Notes: generated by a model not told the origin, from the letters alone. A DNA stretch of 6,617 nucleotides from Actinomycetota bacterium (GCA_022865545.1 JALHTA010000227.1:1-6617), one strand, 5' to 3'. Positions 1 to 6,313 are shown, counted from the first letter of the stretch. Made by a program: numbers and translations.

Positions 1-145
1 AAATCCCATAGGCTGCTGGAATTGCCAGTAAAAAGTAAATCCACCCTATTCTCTTAAGTACAGCTATTTTATTTCGAATCAAAAAGATGATAATTAAAAA
101 TAGATTATTTACGATACCAAGAATAAAAAAAAGATTTTCTAACAT
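1..145 (-). CDS. Small membrane protein, N-terminal part only
   Basis: The gene runs off the left edge; only the first 48 codons are present. The ATG is at 145-143 on the minus strand, with the ribosome-binding site AGAAGGG (156-162) ten bases upstream, which fixes the start. The translation begins MLENLFFILGIVNNLFLIII, followed by FLIRNKIAVLKRIGWIY and then FLLAIPAAYGI. It therefore has a hydrophobic first segment (about residues 4-23), a short basic loop (RNK...LKR) and the start of a second hydrophobic segment (from about residue 35). This is a typical integral membrane protein beginning, with the basic loop expected on the cytoplasmic side. I do not recognise a family from this fragment. 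It is divergent from the large gene at 539 and is missed by ORF finders because it is cut by the window edge. Confidence 0.7.
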   Translation of the reverse strand, partial: MLENLFFILGIVNNLFLIIIFLIRNKIAVLKRIGWIYFLLAIPAAYGI

Positions 146-180
146 TTAAACCAAACCCTTCTAATTTTAATTGTCTCTAA

Positions 181-186
181 ATTATA
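181..186 (-). promoter_or_regulatory. Putative -10 box for the left-edge membrane gene
   Basis: A perfect TATAAT reads on the minus strand at 181-186, about 36 bases upstream of the ATG at 145. The gene's ribosome-binding site falls between the two. No convincing -35 hexamer lies 16-18 bases further upstream; the bases there read GGCTCT or GCTCTT. A perfect -10 by chance is possible in such AT-rich DNA, so position is the main support. Confidence 0.35.
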
Positions 187-212
187 GAATAAATAATTCT
201 TTAAGAGCCTTT

Positions 213-239
213 AAAAAAAGGTTCGAAATTTCGCAATCC
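213..239 (-). terminator. Hairpin followed by seven Ts, terminator or attenuator-like
   Basis: Read on the minus strand, GGATTGCG (239-232) can pair with CGAACC (225-220) across a six-base AAATTT loop, with two single-base bulges. Seven Ts (219-213) follow at once. Just upstream on the same strand a short GGC-TTGCT-GCC hairpin adds a GC-rich patch that stands out in this AT-rich DNA. The 3' arm of the terminator stem can instead pair with the next bases (AACCTTT with AAAGGCT, 221-207), so two folds compete. It lies in the leader direction of the left-edge membrane gene and could end a short upstream transcript or act as an attenuator. I could not match it to a known riboswitch class. Confidence 0.35.
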
Positions 240-327
240 GGGGCAGCAAGCCTACACTATATCTAAGATGTCTAAAAAGTATAAGAAAAAATTAAGCTAT
301 TTGATATAAAAATAATATAAAAGTGAT

Positions 328-350
328 TTTCCTATCAAAATAATAGGAAA
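328..350. repeat. Perfect 8-bp inverted repeat
   Basis: TTTCCTAT (328-335) and ATAGGAAA (343-350) are perfect inverted copies around a seven-base AT-rich spacer. It could form a weak hairpin or serve as a protein-binding dyad in the divergent intergenic region. It lacks a good T-tail on either strand, so I do not call it a terminator. Confidence 0.5.
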
Positions 351-352
351 TT

Positions 353-386
353 TCTAATATTAGATATAGGAGCTTTAGCTCTATAT
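353..386. repeat. Palindrome plus adjoining stem-loop
   Basis: TCTAATATTAGA (353-364) is a perfect 12-base palindrome. It shares one base with a nine-pair stem: ATATAG and AGC, with one bulged G (364-373), pair with GCTCTATAT (378-386) around a TTTA loop. Such touching dyads between divergent genes can be operators or RNA structures in a leader. No regulator is encoded in the window, so the role is unknown. Confidence 0.45.
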
Positions 387-393
387 TCAATAT

Positions 394-429
394 CTTTGCT
401 GCTGGACTTGAAATAATAGCAAGGTTTTT
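394..429 (+). terminator. Possible weak terminator upstream of the large gene
   Basis: CTTTGCT (394-400) pairs with AGCAAGG (418-424), including one G-T pair, and is followed by five Ts and an A. The 17-base loop is long for a terminator. If real, it would end or attenuate transcripts entering the 539 gene from the left. No gene on the plus strand upstream needs it, so it may belong to a leader or small RNA. Confidence 0.25.
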
Positions 430-460
430 ATTCGAAAAATACTTTCAATAATAAAAATAT

Positions 461-488
461 TTGGTTAATATAAATAGCACAATACAAT
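461..488 (+). promoter_or_regulatory. Tentative promoter for the 539 operon
   Basis: TTGGTT (461-466) and TACAAT (483-488) are separated by 16 bases and would start transcription about 45 bases before the ATG at 539. A perfect TATAAT also occurs at 501-506 but has no recognisable -35 at the right distance. The region is so AT-rich that either could be chance. Confidence 0.3.
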
Positions 489-538
489 ATGTAGAGTAGA
501 TATAATATTTATATATACACTTATAATAAAAGTTCAAT

Positions 539-3500
539 ATGAAAAAATGTAATTCCTGCGGAGAAATAAATAAAGATAATTCCCAATTTTGTATTAAATG
601 TGGAAAGCAGCTCTCAAATTTTACCCCTTTATGCCCAAACTGCAAAAGTATAATTACGCCAGATGATGTATTTTGCAATAAATGTGGAAAAAGCATTATA
701 GAATCTGGTTCAAAGCAAGAAGCAGCAAAGATAGAAACATCCAAATACATAAAAAAACCTGTTGTAGAAACGGGAAGAAACCGCAATTTTAAAATTTTTA
801 TGGGATTGATCGGTGGTTTTGTAACTGTAGCAATAATAGTAGTATTGCTGGTTTTTGTAGTAGATATTGGTAACTTAACTAATCCTTTTAAATCCATAAC
901 AGAAGCGGAAGAACCTAAAGAAGATGGCTTAGAAGAGACTGCCAAGGAAGAAGAGGATGAAAATCCCTTTAATACAAATATTAGTAGTAGCTTTACCTTT
1001 GATAATACAGCGAATGATTTGATTTTTACTAGTGAAGAGGACCTTTTGCCAGAAGTTTATAGTATTACTCCAACCACTGGTACTGTAGGAACCATGATTC
1101 AGATTACAGGCAGCAATCTTACAAATTCTGGTTTTAAGAATGCAACAATTGGTAAACAGGAACTGATTATAAGCTCAGCATCAAGTGATATGATAGAACT
1201 GTATGTTTCAAATAATGCTTTGACTGGAAATATAGTATTAGACTTTGGCGATAAAACAATTGATGCAGGTGAATTTAAGGTATTACCACAGGAAAAACAG
1301 CTTTTACTGGAAAATGAAATATTGCCAAGCGATGAACCGCAAACAGTATCGACGGAAAATATAGCTGTGACAATCCCAGCGAATGCAGTTGAAAGTTCTA
1401 AAACCATAAAGATAGAGGAAATCGCAAATCCACATCCTATAAACCTACCCCAGTCTGCACAGTGCACGTCGTTTTCAGTAACACTTGGTGACATGCATCA
1501 GTTCAACGATATCATCACAATCGAATATACGATTCCAAGCGATGCGCAAGGTGAACCGTCTGCTGCTTATTTTAACGAAGAAACTTCACTATGGGACACG
1601 CTGCCCAGTGAAATTATTAACGGTAAATTATACATTTATACGAACCATCTTACAGATTTCTTGATTTTTTATTGGGGAAAGTCGATATATTCTTCAGGTG
1701 GATTTTTTAAGATATATTATCATACTGATGATGTTACGAAATTTGCAGGTAGCATGGATGAATTAGCGATTAAGGTTGGAGATGCATTAGAAAAGATAAA
1801 AAAGGATTATGAAGCGAAAATCCCAGCAGGATATAGAGAAGATTTTTCTTTTATGGGATTCACTGATTCCATGGATGTGTATATTGATAGTGATTATTTT
1901 GCTGCAAAATATAATGCGCTTACAAATAACCTTGTTATGCCTACGGAATATACAGATATTGATGATTTTGAAACTGTACTGGCCCATGAATTTTTTCACT
2001 CATATCAGGATACTGTTTGGAATGAGATTATGGTTGTAGGTACGATGGGAAGAGCGGAGAATCTATGGGCGGTAGAGGCAATGGCAGAGCTTGTAGCATA
2101 TGAGATTGCATTTCCTGAAAAAAAAAGACAGCGCGATATTACTGGTGGTATTTCATCCAAAAGCCCGTTTAATACATTCGATGAAGGTCATGAGTACAGC
2201 ATGTCTTGCTACTTAAGCTATTTGTTGAAAAAGACAAACAGCACACCTGAAGAGTTGTGGATACATGTTGCTAGTAGCGACAAGTATCTTATCGAAAACT
2301 CAATCAATGAGTTTTTCGGAAATAAATCAATGGATTTTATCTCCCTTGCAGCAGAATATACTGAGTTTTGGAGGGAGGTTTTGGGTAATTCTGATGTAGT
2401 CAAACAATGGGAATTATTCCATCAATTCGAAGGTAGAATCGTAGAATTCAAAGCAAATGATCACCTTGGATATTTTATGTATCAGACTCCTGAAACCGAT
2501 ACGATTGCTTTTGCTATGTTTATAGTAAAAGGCTATGGAGAAAACGTAAATAGTCGCATTTTCAATGTGGAAACTATGGATGTTAGTAAAAATAGTGTTT
2601 GGAGTACCCAGATAGATGGAACTGATAAAATTAGTAGCATAAATCCGTTAAGAATTCCCGGTGGGCATTGGTGGAACCACATGTCTACAACCAGTGAATC
2701 ACCTTCTGGATATTATGAAAGATACGAATTTAAAAAAGGAAGTGAGTCCATAGTTTTAATTGGTCTAGATTCCATGCTTAAAAATGAATTATCGGGCGTT
2801 GTAATAAGTGAAATACAAGCACAATGTAAGCCTGCTAAAATTGAGAATGCATCTGTGGGCAAAGAGTATGAGTTTGAGTTCGCGTTCAAAGATATTTTTG
2901 CAAACGTCACTAATGTCGTCATAGAGGTTGATTTTGGCGACGGCGAAGTTAAAAGCTATAGTAAAACTAATGAAAACGGGGAGCTTAGCGGTACCGTAAA
3001 ACACACATATGATAATCTTGTGGATACGGCGGTTAAATGCTCGCTTTTTGACTCAACCCAAACGGACAAGGAGCTGATAGCTCAAATTATTATACCTGTG
3101 CTGGTAGATGTGCAGGCTATAGTATTTATAAATCCTAACCCTGTAACTCTTGGAGAGGCAGTAAGCTGCAGTACGAATATCACAAATGACGACTATACGT
3201 ACAAATGGGATTTAGGCGATGGAACAAAACTAGACGAAGTAGGATTATATAAAACAGAATATATCTACAACCTTGAAGGTATGTACCCCATAAGCGTAGA
3301 GATTTATGATGGGAAGGATGAGCTTGTAGGCAAGGCTACACAAAATATAACGGTTGCTCTGCCGGAGGTCATCACTCCATCCAATGAGGGGATTGTGGGT
3401 ACATGGATTTATCAGTCAGATACAGCCATTTATTCACTTAATTTTGCTGTAGCTTATACGGTTTCAACATTTGTGCTTAATAGTGATGGTACATGTTCTT

Positions 3501-3793
3501 ATGAATATCTACCTGTCATTTTGCGTGAACCGACTAACTATATTGAAGATGCAGAAAGGATTAATCTTTTGAATACGTACCCCATACGTTATCCAGGGAT
3601 GGCAGTACCTGAATATGAAAGTGGACAGGGTACTTATACCTATTTGGGAAAAGGTAACTATTTTGAGGAAAATAAAGTAGGTGTTGCGACGATTCTGTTA
3701 ACTACTGCTTCCTCACAATATGAATATTATGATTCCATCTTCTTACGTGATGGTAAACTGATTTTCAGTAGTACGGAGTTTACTAAAAAGTAG
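539..3793 (+). CDS. Membrane-anchored multidomain protein with double zinc ribbon and HExxH metallopeptidase-like domain
   Basis: Probable type II membrane protein of 1084 residues. Two zinc ribbons come first (Cys4, 7, 18, 21 and Cys32, 35, 46, 49). A basic stretch (about 71-84) and one membrane segment (about 86-110) follow, so the ribbons should be cytoplasmic. After an acidic linker (about 122-143) come an IPT/TIG-like domain (171-250), a ZU5-like region (about 265-375), and a gluzincin-like peptidase domain (about 390-630) with HEFFH at 483-487. Glu513 in the WAVEAMAEL motif is the likely third zinc ligand. Next are two PKD-like domains (about 765-856, DFGDGE; about 858-940, WDLGDGT) and a lipocalin-like tail (about 951-1084, starting GTWIY). 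The ATG is chosen because the first ribbon begins at once and an in-frame stop lies four codons upstream. No good ribosome-binding site precedes it. The domain calls are by eye; substrate and activity are unknown. Two small membrane protein genes follow closely. Confidence 0.85.
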   Translation: MKKCNSCGEINKDNSQFCIKCGKQLSNFTPLCPNCKSIITPDDVFCNKCGKSIIESGSKQEAAKIETSKYIKKPVVETGRNRNFKIFMGLIGGFVTVAIIVVLLVFVVDIGNLTNPFKSITEAEEPKEDGLEETAKEEEDENPFNTNISSSFTFDNTANDLIFTSEEDLLPEVYSITPTTGTVGTMIQITGSNLTNSGFKNATIGKQELIISSASSDMIELYVSNNALTGNIVLDFGDKTIDAGEFKVLPQEKQLLLENEILPSDEPQTVSTENIAVTIPANAVESSKTIKIEEIANPHPINLPQSAQCTSFSVTLGDMHQFNDIITIEYTIPSDAQGEPSAAYFNEETSLWDTLPSEIINGKLYIYTNHLTDFLIFYWGKSIYSSGGFFKIYYHTDDVTKFAGSMDELAIKVGDALEKIKKDYEAKIPAGYREDFSFMGFTDSMDVYIDSDYFAAKYNALTNNLVMPTEYTDIDDFETVLAHEFFHSYQDTVWNEIMVVGTMGRAENLWAVEAMAELVAYEIAFPEKKRQRDITGGISSKSPFNTFDEGHEYSMSCYLSYLLKKTNSTPEELWIHVASSDKYLIENSINEFFGNKSMDFISLAAEYTEFWREVLGNSDVVKQWELFHQFEGRIVEFKANDHLGYFMYQTPETDTIAFAMFIVKGYGENVNSRIFNVETMDVSKNSVWSTQIDGTDKISSINPLRIPGGHWWNHMSTTSESPSGYYERYEFKKGSESIVLIGLDSMLKNELSGVVISEIQAQCKPAKIENASVGKEYEFEFAFKDIFANVTNVVIEVDFGDGEVKSYSKTNENGELSGTVKHTYDNLVDTAVKCSLFDSTQTDKELIAQIIIPVLVDVQAIVFINPNPVTLGEAVSCSTNITNDDYTYKWDLGDGTKLDEVGLYKTEYIYNLEGMYPISVEIYDGKDELVGKATQNITVALPEVITPSNEGIVGTWIYQSDTAIYSLNFAVAYTVSTFVLNSDGTCSYEYLPVILREPTNYIEDAERINLLNTYPIRYPGMAVPEYESGQGTYTYLGKGNYFEENKVGVATILLTTASSQYEYYDSIFLRDGKLIFSSTEFTKK

Positions 3794-3841
3794 AAATTGT
3801 AGATAGCTACTTTGTGAACAGATATAAAGGAAGACTAAATT

Positions 3842-4141
3842 ATGAATAGTTCCATTTTAATGGAAGGCGTTGACGAAAAAGATTATAAAAGAGCGCAAAA
3901 AAGAGTAGCTGATATTAAAAAATTTTATAGCGATTTGATAGGTTATGTAGTAATAATTACAATCTTGTTTATTATTGATCTCTTCACTACTCCAGGAGAA
4001 TGGTGGTTCTATTGGGTAGCTTTGATCTGGGGTATTTTAGTTATCCTGCATGCCGTAAAGGTTTTTGCTTTCCGCAGTCTTGATAGCAAGAAATGGGAAG
4101 AGGATAAAATAAAAGAGATACTGGATAAGGAAAAACAGTAA
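3842..4141 (+). CDS. Small protein with a stand-alone 2TM domain
   Basis: A 99-residue protein that matches the 2TM domain family. The hallmarks are the conserved basic-amphipathic lead (YKRAQKRVADIKKFYSDL, residues 15-32), a first membrane helix (about 33-47), a short loop with the aromatic patch GEWWFYW, a second helix (about 56-74), and a charged lysine/glutamate-rich tail. The domain is known as a stand-alone protein and fused to LytTR or histidine-kinase proteins; its role is poorly defined. AAGGAAG (3827-3833) lies eight bases before the ATG, which favours this start over the internal Met7. It begins 48 bases after the large gene with no terminator between, so co-transcription is likely. 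A helper or sensory role for the upstream protein is only inference. Confidence 0.85.
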   Translation: MNSSILMEGVDEKDYKRAQKRVADIKKFYSDLIGYVVIITILFIIDLFTTPGEWWFYWVALIWGILVILHAVKVFAFRSLDSKKWEEDKIKEILDKEKQ

Positions 4142-4220
4142 TCCTATAAATATGTGAGTTGCGATAAATTAAGATAGATAAATAATAAATAGTTTAAAAC
4201 ATGAGGAAAAGGAGAGTAAA

Positions 4221-4451
4221 ATGACTGAAGAGAATAATGCATCCGGACCTTGCCTGGATAAGAAAAAAAGAAAGAAAGACTATGCCAATTCTGGAATGGT
4301 AGGTTTTGGCTATTTTGTGGCTTTCATTGCTGCAGCAGTCTATTTTATTCAACAGGCAGAAACTTTCTGGATGGGTCTTCTTGGTTTATTAAAGGCCATT
4401 GTCTGGCCGGGATACCTGATCTATTATCTGTTGGATTTTCTCAAACTTTAG
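4221..4451 (+). CDS. Small two-helix membrane protein, family not recognised
   Basis: A 76-residue protein with a hydrophilic, strongly basic N-terminus (KKKRKK at 14-19) and two hydrophobic helices: about 25-46 (GMVGFGYFVAFIAAAVYFIQ) and about 49-73, the latter containing an IVWPGYLIYYLL stretch. The basic N-terminus predicts N-in, C-in topology. Cys11 is too far from a signal sequence to be a lipoprotein site. GGAGAG (4211-4216) gives a strong ribosome-binding site just before the ATG. It starts 79 bases after the 2TM gene with no obvious terminator, so it is probably the last gene of the 539 operon. I do not recognise the family and give no function. Confidence 0.75.
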   Translation: MTEENNASGPCLDKKKRKKDYANSGMVGFGYFVAFIAAAVYFIQQAETFWMGLLGLLKAIVWPGYLIYYLLDFLKL

Positions 4452-4653
4452 AGGATAACCAGAAAAAGTTTCGCCCTTATCAATAACTGTGAAATATAAT
4501 AACAAAACCTTATAAAGTGCTGCACCTGATTTTTTATATAAAAATACAATTCTTAACTAAAAATATATAAATTATTACATTTTGCTGATAGTTTACTTAT
4601 CCCTTTTTATAACATATTATTCTTATATTTTTCTTAATATAAAAAATAAACAT
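4452..4653. other. AT-rich gap with no recognised gene
   Basis: This stretch separates the plus-strand membrane operon from the RRM gene. I find no coding sequence. An AT-only palindrome (TTTTTATATAAAAA, near 4532-4545) and a weak broken stem (GATAA near 4454 with TTATC near 4480) are present, but neither looks like a proper terminator. The last 25 bases are nearly pure A/T and sit right upstream of the TTGACA box, as an UP element would. Confidence 0.5.
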
Positions 4654-4682
4654 TTGACAAATATATATATAATAATCATACT
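4654..4682 (+). promoter_or_regulatory. Sigma-70-type promoter for the RRM gene
   Basis: A perfect -35 box TTGACA (4654-4659) is followed, after 17 bases, by CATACT (4677-4682), which matches four of six -10 positions. A better TATAAT lies at 4668-4673 but only 8 bases from the -35, which is too close. The upstream A/T tract could act as an UP element. Transcription would start near 4689. Confidence 0.6.
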
Positions 4683-4688
4683 TAAGCT

Positions 4689-4794
4689 TCTCTTTCGTTT
4701 AATGATATTTTGCTAAGAGTAAAGGTTCTTCTGATACCTCTTTAAAAATATTGTCAAGCATAGGGAAAAAGTAATATTTTTTAAGGAGGAAAGA
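4689..4794 (+). promoter_or_regulatory. Long 5' leader and strong ribosome-binding site of the RRM gene
   Basis: If the promoter call is right, the mRNA has about 105 untranslated bases. The leader ends with AAGGAGG (4783-4789) five bases before the ATG, an almost ideal site. Complementary pieces such as AAGAG (about 4715) and CTCTT (about 4738) could form a loose stem. Long leaders are usual for cold-induced or self-regulated RNA-binding protein genes; applying that here is inference. Confidence 0.4.
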
Positions 4795-5052
4795 ATGGAA
4801 GGCAAAAAGCTATATGTAGGCAACTTCAAGTACAACACCACAGAGGAGCAGCTTAAGGAATTATTCGCTGAGTACGGAGAGGTTGTAAAGATAGACATAA
4901 TCGGAGACAAAGGTTTTGGATTTGTTGAGATGTCGGATAGTTCTGAAGCAGAGAAAGCAAAAGAAGCTTTAAATGAAACAGATCTTGATGGACGAACATT
5001 AAGGGTTGATGAAGCCAAACCACAGAAACCAAGAACTGATAGAAGATACTAA
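4795..5052 (+). CDS. RRM-type RNA-binding protein
   Basis: An 85-residue protein that is essentially one RNA recognition motif. RNP2 is LYVGNF (residues 6-11) and RNP1 is KGFGFVEM (39-46), with the aromatic residues expected to stack on RNA at Tyr7, Phe41 and Phe43. The helix TEEQLKELFAEYG (16-28) and the final strand LRVDEAKP (69-76) complete the fold. A short basic tail (PRTDRRY) follows. It should act in the cytoplasm on single-stranded RNA, like the small Rbp proteins of cyanobacteria and many other bacteria. The loop between strands 2 and 3 is short: IIGDKGFGFV, without the usual longer DR-TG-SRG segment. The gene has its own promoter, leader and terminator and thus is probably monocistronic. 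The family call is firm; the targets are unknown. Confidence 0.95.
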   Translation: MEGKKLYVGNFKYNTTEEQLKELFAEYGEVVKIDIIGDKGFGFVEMSDSSEAEKAKEALNETDLDGRTLRVDEAKPQKPRTDRRY

Positions 5053-5062
5053 AGCATAATTG

Positions 5063-5103
5063 TCAGCATACAGGCTACATTATGACCTGTATGCTGATTT
5101 ATT
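5063..5103 (+). terminator. Intrinsic terminator of the RRM gene
   Basis: A perfect 12-base-pair stem, TCAGCATACAGG (5063-5074) with CCTGTATGCTGA (5086-5097), has an 11-base loop and can be extended by one G-T pair. A T-rich tail follows on the plus strand (TTTATTTTC). It starts ten bases after the stop codon. The other side is not T-rich, so it works for the plus strand only. Confidence 0.88.
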
Positions 5104-5123
5104 TTCAATCAAATCCCACCTTA

Positions 5124-5185
5124 AAAATTTTTGAGTCCCTGTTTAATAATAGTAGACAACTAGTCATTATTATCGTATTTAGGGA
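5124..5185 (-). terminator. Possible rpoD terminator hairpin
   Basis: Downstream of the rpoD stop on the minus strand, an outer stem TCCCT/AGGGA (5136-5140 with 5181-5185) encloses an inner stem. The inner stem pairs TAATAAT with ATTATTA (5144-5150, 5166-5172) and GAC with GTC (5155-5157, 5163-5165), with a four-base bulge. A five-T run (5128-5124) comes seven bases after the structure, which is far for a classic terminator. It faces the RRM gene's terminator, as expected between convergent genes. Confidence 0.45.
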
Positions 5186-5201
5186 TTGTTATGGATAAAA
5201 A

Positions 5202-6302
5202 TTAACTTTCTATATAATCTTTTAAAGCCTTACTTCTGTTTGGATTTCTTAGTTTATTTATGGTTTTAAATTCTATTTGTCTAATTCTTTCTCTGGTAAC
5301 CTTAAATTCTCGACCGACCTCTTCGAGAGTCCTGGGGTGCCCATCATATAATCCAAACCTAAGTTGGATAATTCTTCTTTCTCTATCAGTAAGAGTGCCT
5401 AATACTTCCTTCAACTGATCCTGTAACATTGCAAACGAGGCTGCATCTGCAGGCTTTTCAATTACCGAATCTTCAATAAAATCTCCCAAGTGGCTATCAC
5501 CTTCTTCACCTATAGGAGTTTCAAGCGAAACTGGGTGCTGGCTTATTTTAATTATTTCTCTTACTTTTTCTGGTGTAAAATCCATCTTTTCAGAAATCTC
5601 TTCAGCTGAAGGATCTCTTCCAAGTTCTTGGACCAATTTCCTCTGGACTCTTATTAATTTATTAATATTTTCTACCATATGAACCGGTACCCTGATGGTC
5701 CTGCCCTGATCAGATATAGCTCTTGTAATACCTTGCCTTATCCACCAGGTAGCATAAGTAGAAAATTTGTAACCTCTTCTGTAATCAAACTTTTCTACTG
5801 CTTTAATCAGACCCAGATTACCTTCCTGTATAAGATCTAAAAATAACACTCCTCTGCCCACATACTTTTTTGCAATGCTTACCACCAGTCTGAGATTTGA
5901 CTCTACCATTATTTTTGTCGCATCAGCATCCCCAGCTTCAATCCTTTTTGCTAATTGTACTTCTTTAGAGGCATACAGTAGATTTACCTTGCCAATCTCT
6001 TTAAGATACATCCTTATAGGGTCAATAATTGGGGACCTTATATTAAGATCCAGTTTTTCATTCAACAGAGTCTTTTTTTTGTTTTTATTTTGTAATTCTT
6101 TGTCAATGCCATCTTCTTTTTCATCTATTATATCTATTTCTAATTTATCAATAGTATTGAAGATATTTTCAATCTGGTCCTTAGACAACTCCTGGTCTGA
6201 TAGAGTATCAATAATCTCTTCATAGGTAAGCATTCCGTCTGATTTACCTTTTTCTAATAGTATCTTTACTTCTTCAATTTCAAAATCTGTTTTTCTTGTA
6301 AT
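5202..6302 (-). CDS. rpoD: Primary RNA polymerase sigma factor RpoD/SigA, probably with an ATT start
   Basis: Directs RNA polymerase to housekeeping promoters. Counting from the internal ATG at 6233 (343 residues): region 1.2 about 68-101, region 2 about 102-187 (including [20 protein letters not shown] and [11 protein letters not shown], the core-binding and -10 recognition parts), region 3 about 188-262, and region 4 about 268-343 with the -35-binding helix-turn-helix ([21 protein letters not shown]). All are intact, so it is a group 1 sigma factor. Sigma 1.1 similarity continues upstream of that [21 protein letters not shown] runs straight into MLTYEEI, aligning with the Bacillus SigA region TFDQVKEQLTESGKKRG before VLTYEEI. 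The frame stays open to a TGA at 6311-6309 but offers no ATG, GTG or TTG. ATT at 6302-6300, behind GGTGAT, gives 366 residues, close to SigA length. The family is certain; the start is not. Confidence 0.95.
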   Translation of the reverse strand: MTRKTDFEIEEVKILLEKGKSDGMLTYEEIIDTLSDQELSKDQIENIFNTIDKLEIDIIDEKEDGIDKELQNKNKKKTLLNEKLDLNIRSPIIDPIRMYLKEIGKVNLLYASKEVQLAKRIEAGDADATKIMVESNLRLVVSIAKKYVGRGVLFLDLIQEGNLGLIKAVEKFDYRRGYKFSTYATWWIRQGITRAISDQGRTIRVPVHMVENINKLIRVQRKLVQELGRDPSAEEISEKMDFTPEKVREIIKISQHPVSLETPIGEEGDSHLGDFIEDSVIEKPADAASFAMLQDQLKEVLGTLTDRERRIIQLRFGLYDGHPRTLEEVGREFKVTRERIRQIEFKTINKLRNPNRSKALKDYIES

Positions 6303-6313
6303 TTTGAATCACC
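6300..6313 (-). promoter_or_regulatory. Ribosome-binding site and proposed ATT start of rpoD
   Basis: GGTGAT (6313-6308) matches the 3' part of the full Shine-Dalgarno consensus (GGAGGTGATC). It sits five bases before the in-frame ATT at 6302-6300, a normal alignment to the ribosome. The internal ATG at 6233 has no comparable site; its nearest GG is about 13 bases away. A second in-frame ATT at 6278 also lacks one. A GTG at 6312-6310 is in another frame and would need a one-base deletion in the TTTT run near 6282-6285 to join the rpoD frame. Confidence 0.5.

Larger units (their letters stand above)
146..538. other. Divergent intergenic region without a recognised gene
   Basis: About 390 bases lie between the left-edge membrane gene and the large plus-strand gene. 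I see no supported coding sequence in either direction. It contains a small GC-rich island near 232-253, a minus-strand hairpin with T7 tail, an inverted repeat, a palindrome joined to a stem-loop, and a weak plus-strand hairpin with a T5 tail. A second possible minus-strand promoter (TTGATA at 338-333, TATTAT at 317-312, 15-base spacer) would give a transcript of roughly 90 nt ending at the T7 hairpin. The density of structure suggests a regulatory leader or small RNA, but nothing here matches a family I know. Confidence 0.5.

Noticed and set aside
220..260. Signal recognition particle RNA core or tRNA-like segment (GGTTCGAAAT, TCCGGGGCAGCAAG)
   Set aside because: The bases loosely recall a T-arm and the SRP loop, but the needed pairings (tetraloop-closing stem, acceptor stem) are absent.
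445..945. Minus-strand open frame of 166 codons
   Set aside because: It lies antisense to the zinc-ribbon and membrane segment of the strongly supported 1084-residue gene, and its translation is low-complexity with no recognisable domain.
1099..1494. Minus-strand open frame of 131 codons
   Set aside because: Antisense to the IPT/TIG and ZU5-like part of the large gene; no ribosome-binding site and no family resemblance.
4713..5018. Minus-strand open frame of 101 codons
   Set aside because: It overlaps the RRM gene on the opposite strand and is serine/leucine-rich without a domain; the RRM frame has RNP1 and RNP2.
5875..6225. Plus-strand open frame of 116 codons
   Set aside because: It is the antisense shadow of rpoD; the rpoD frame encodes conserved sigma regions here.
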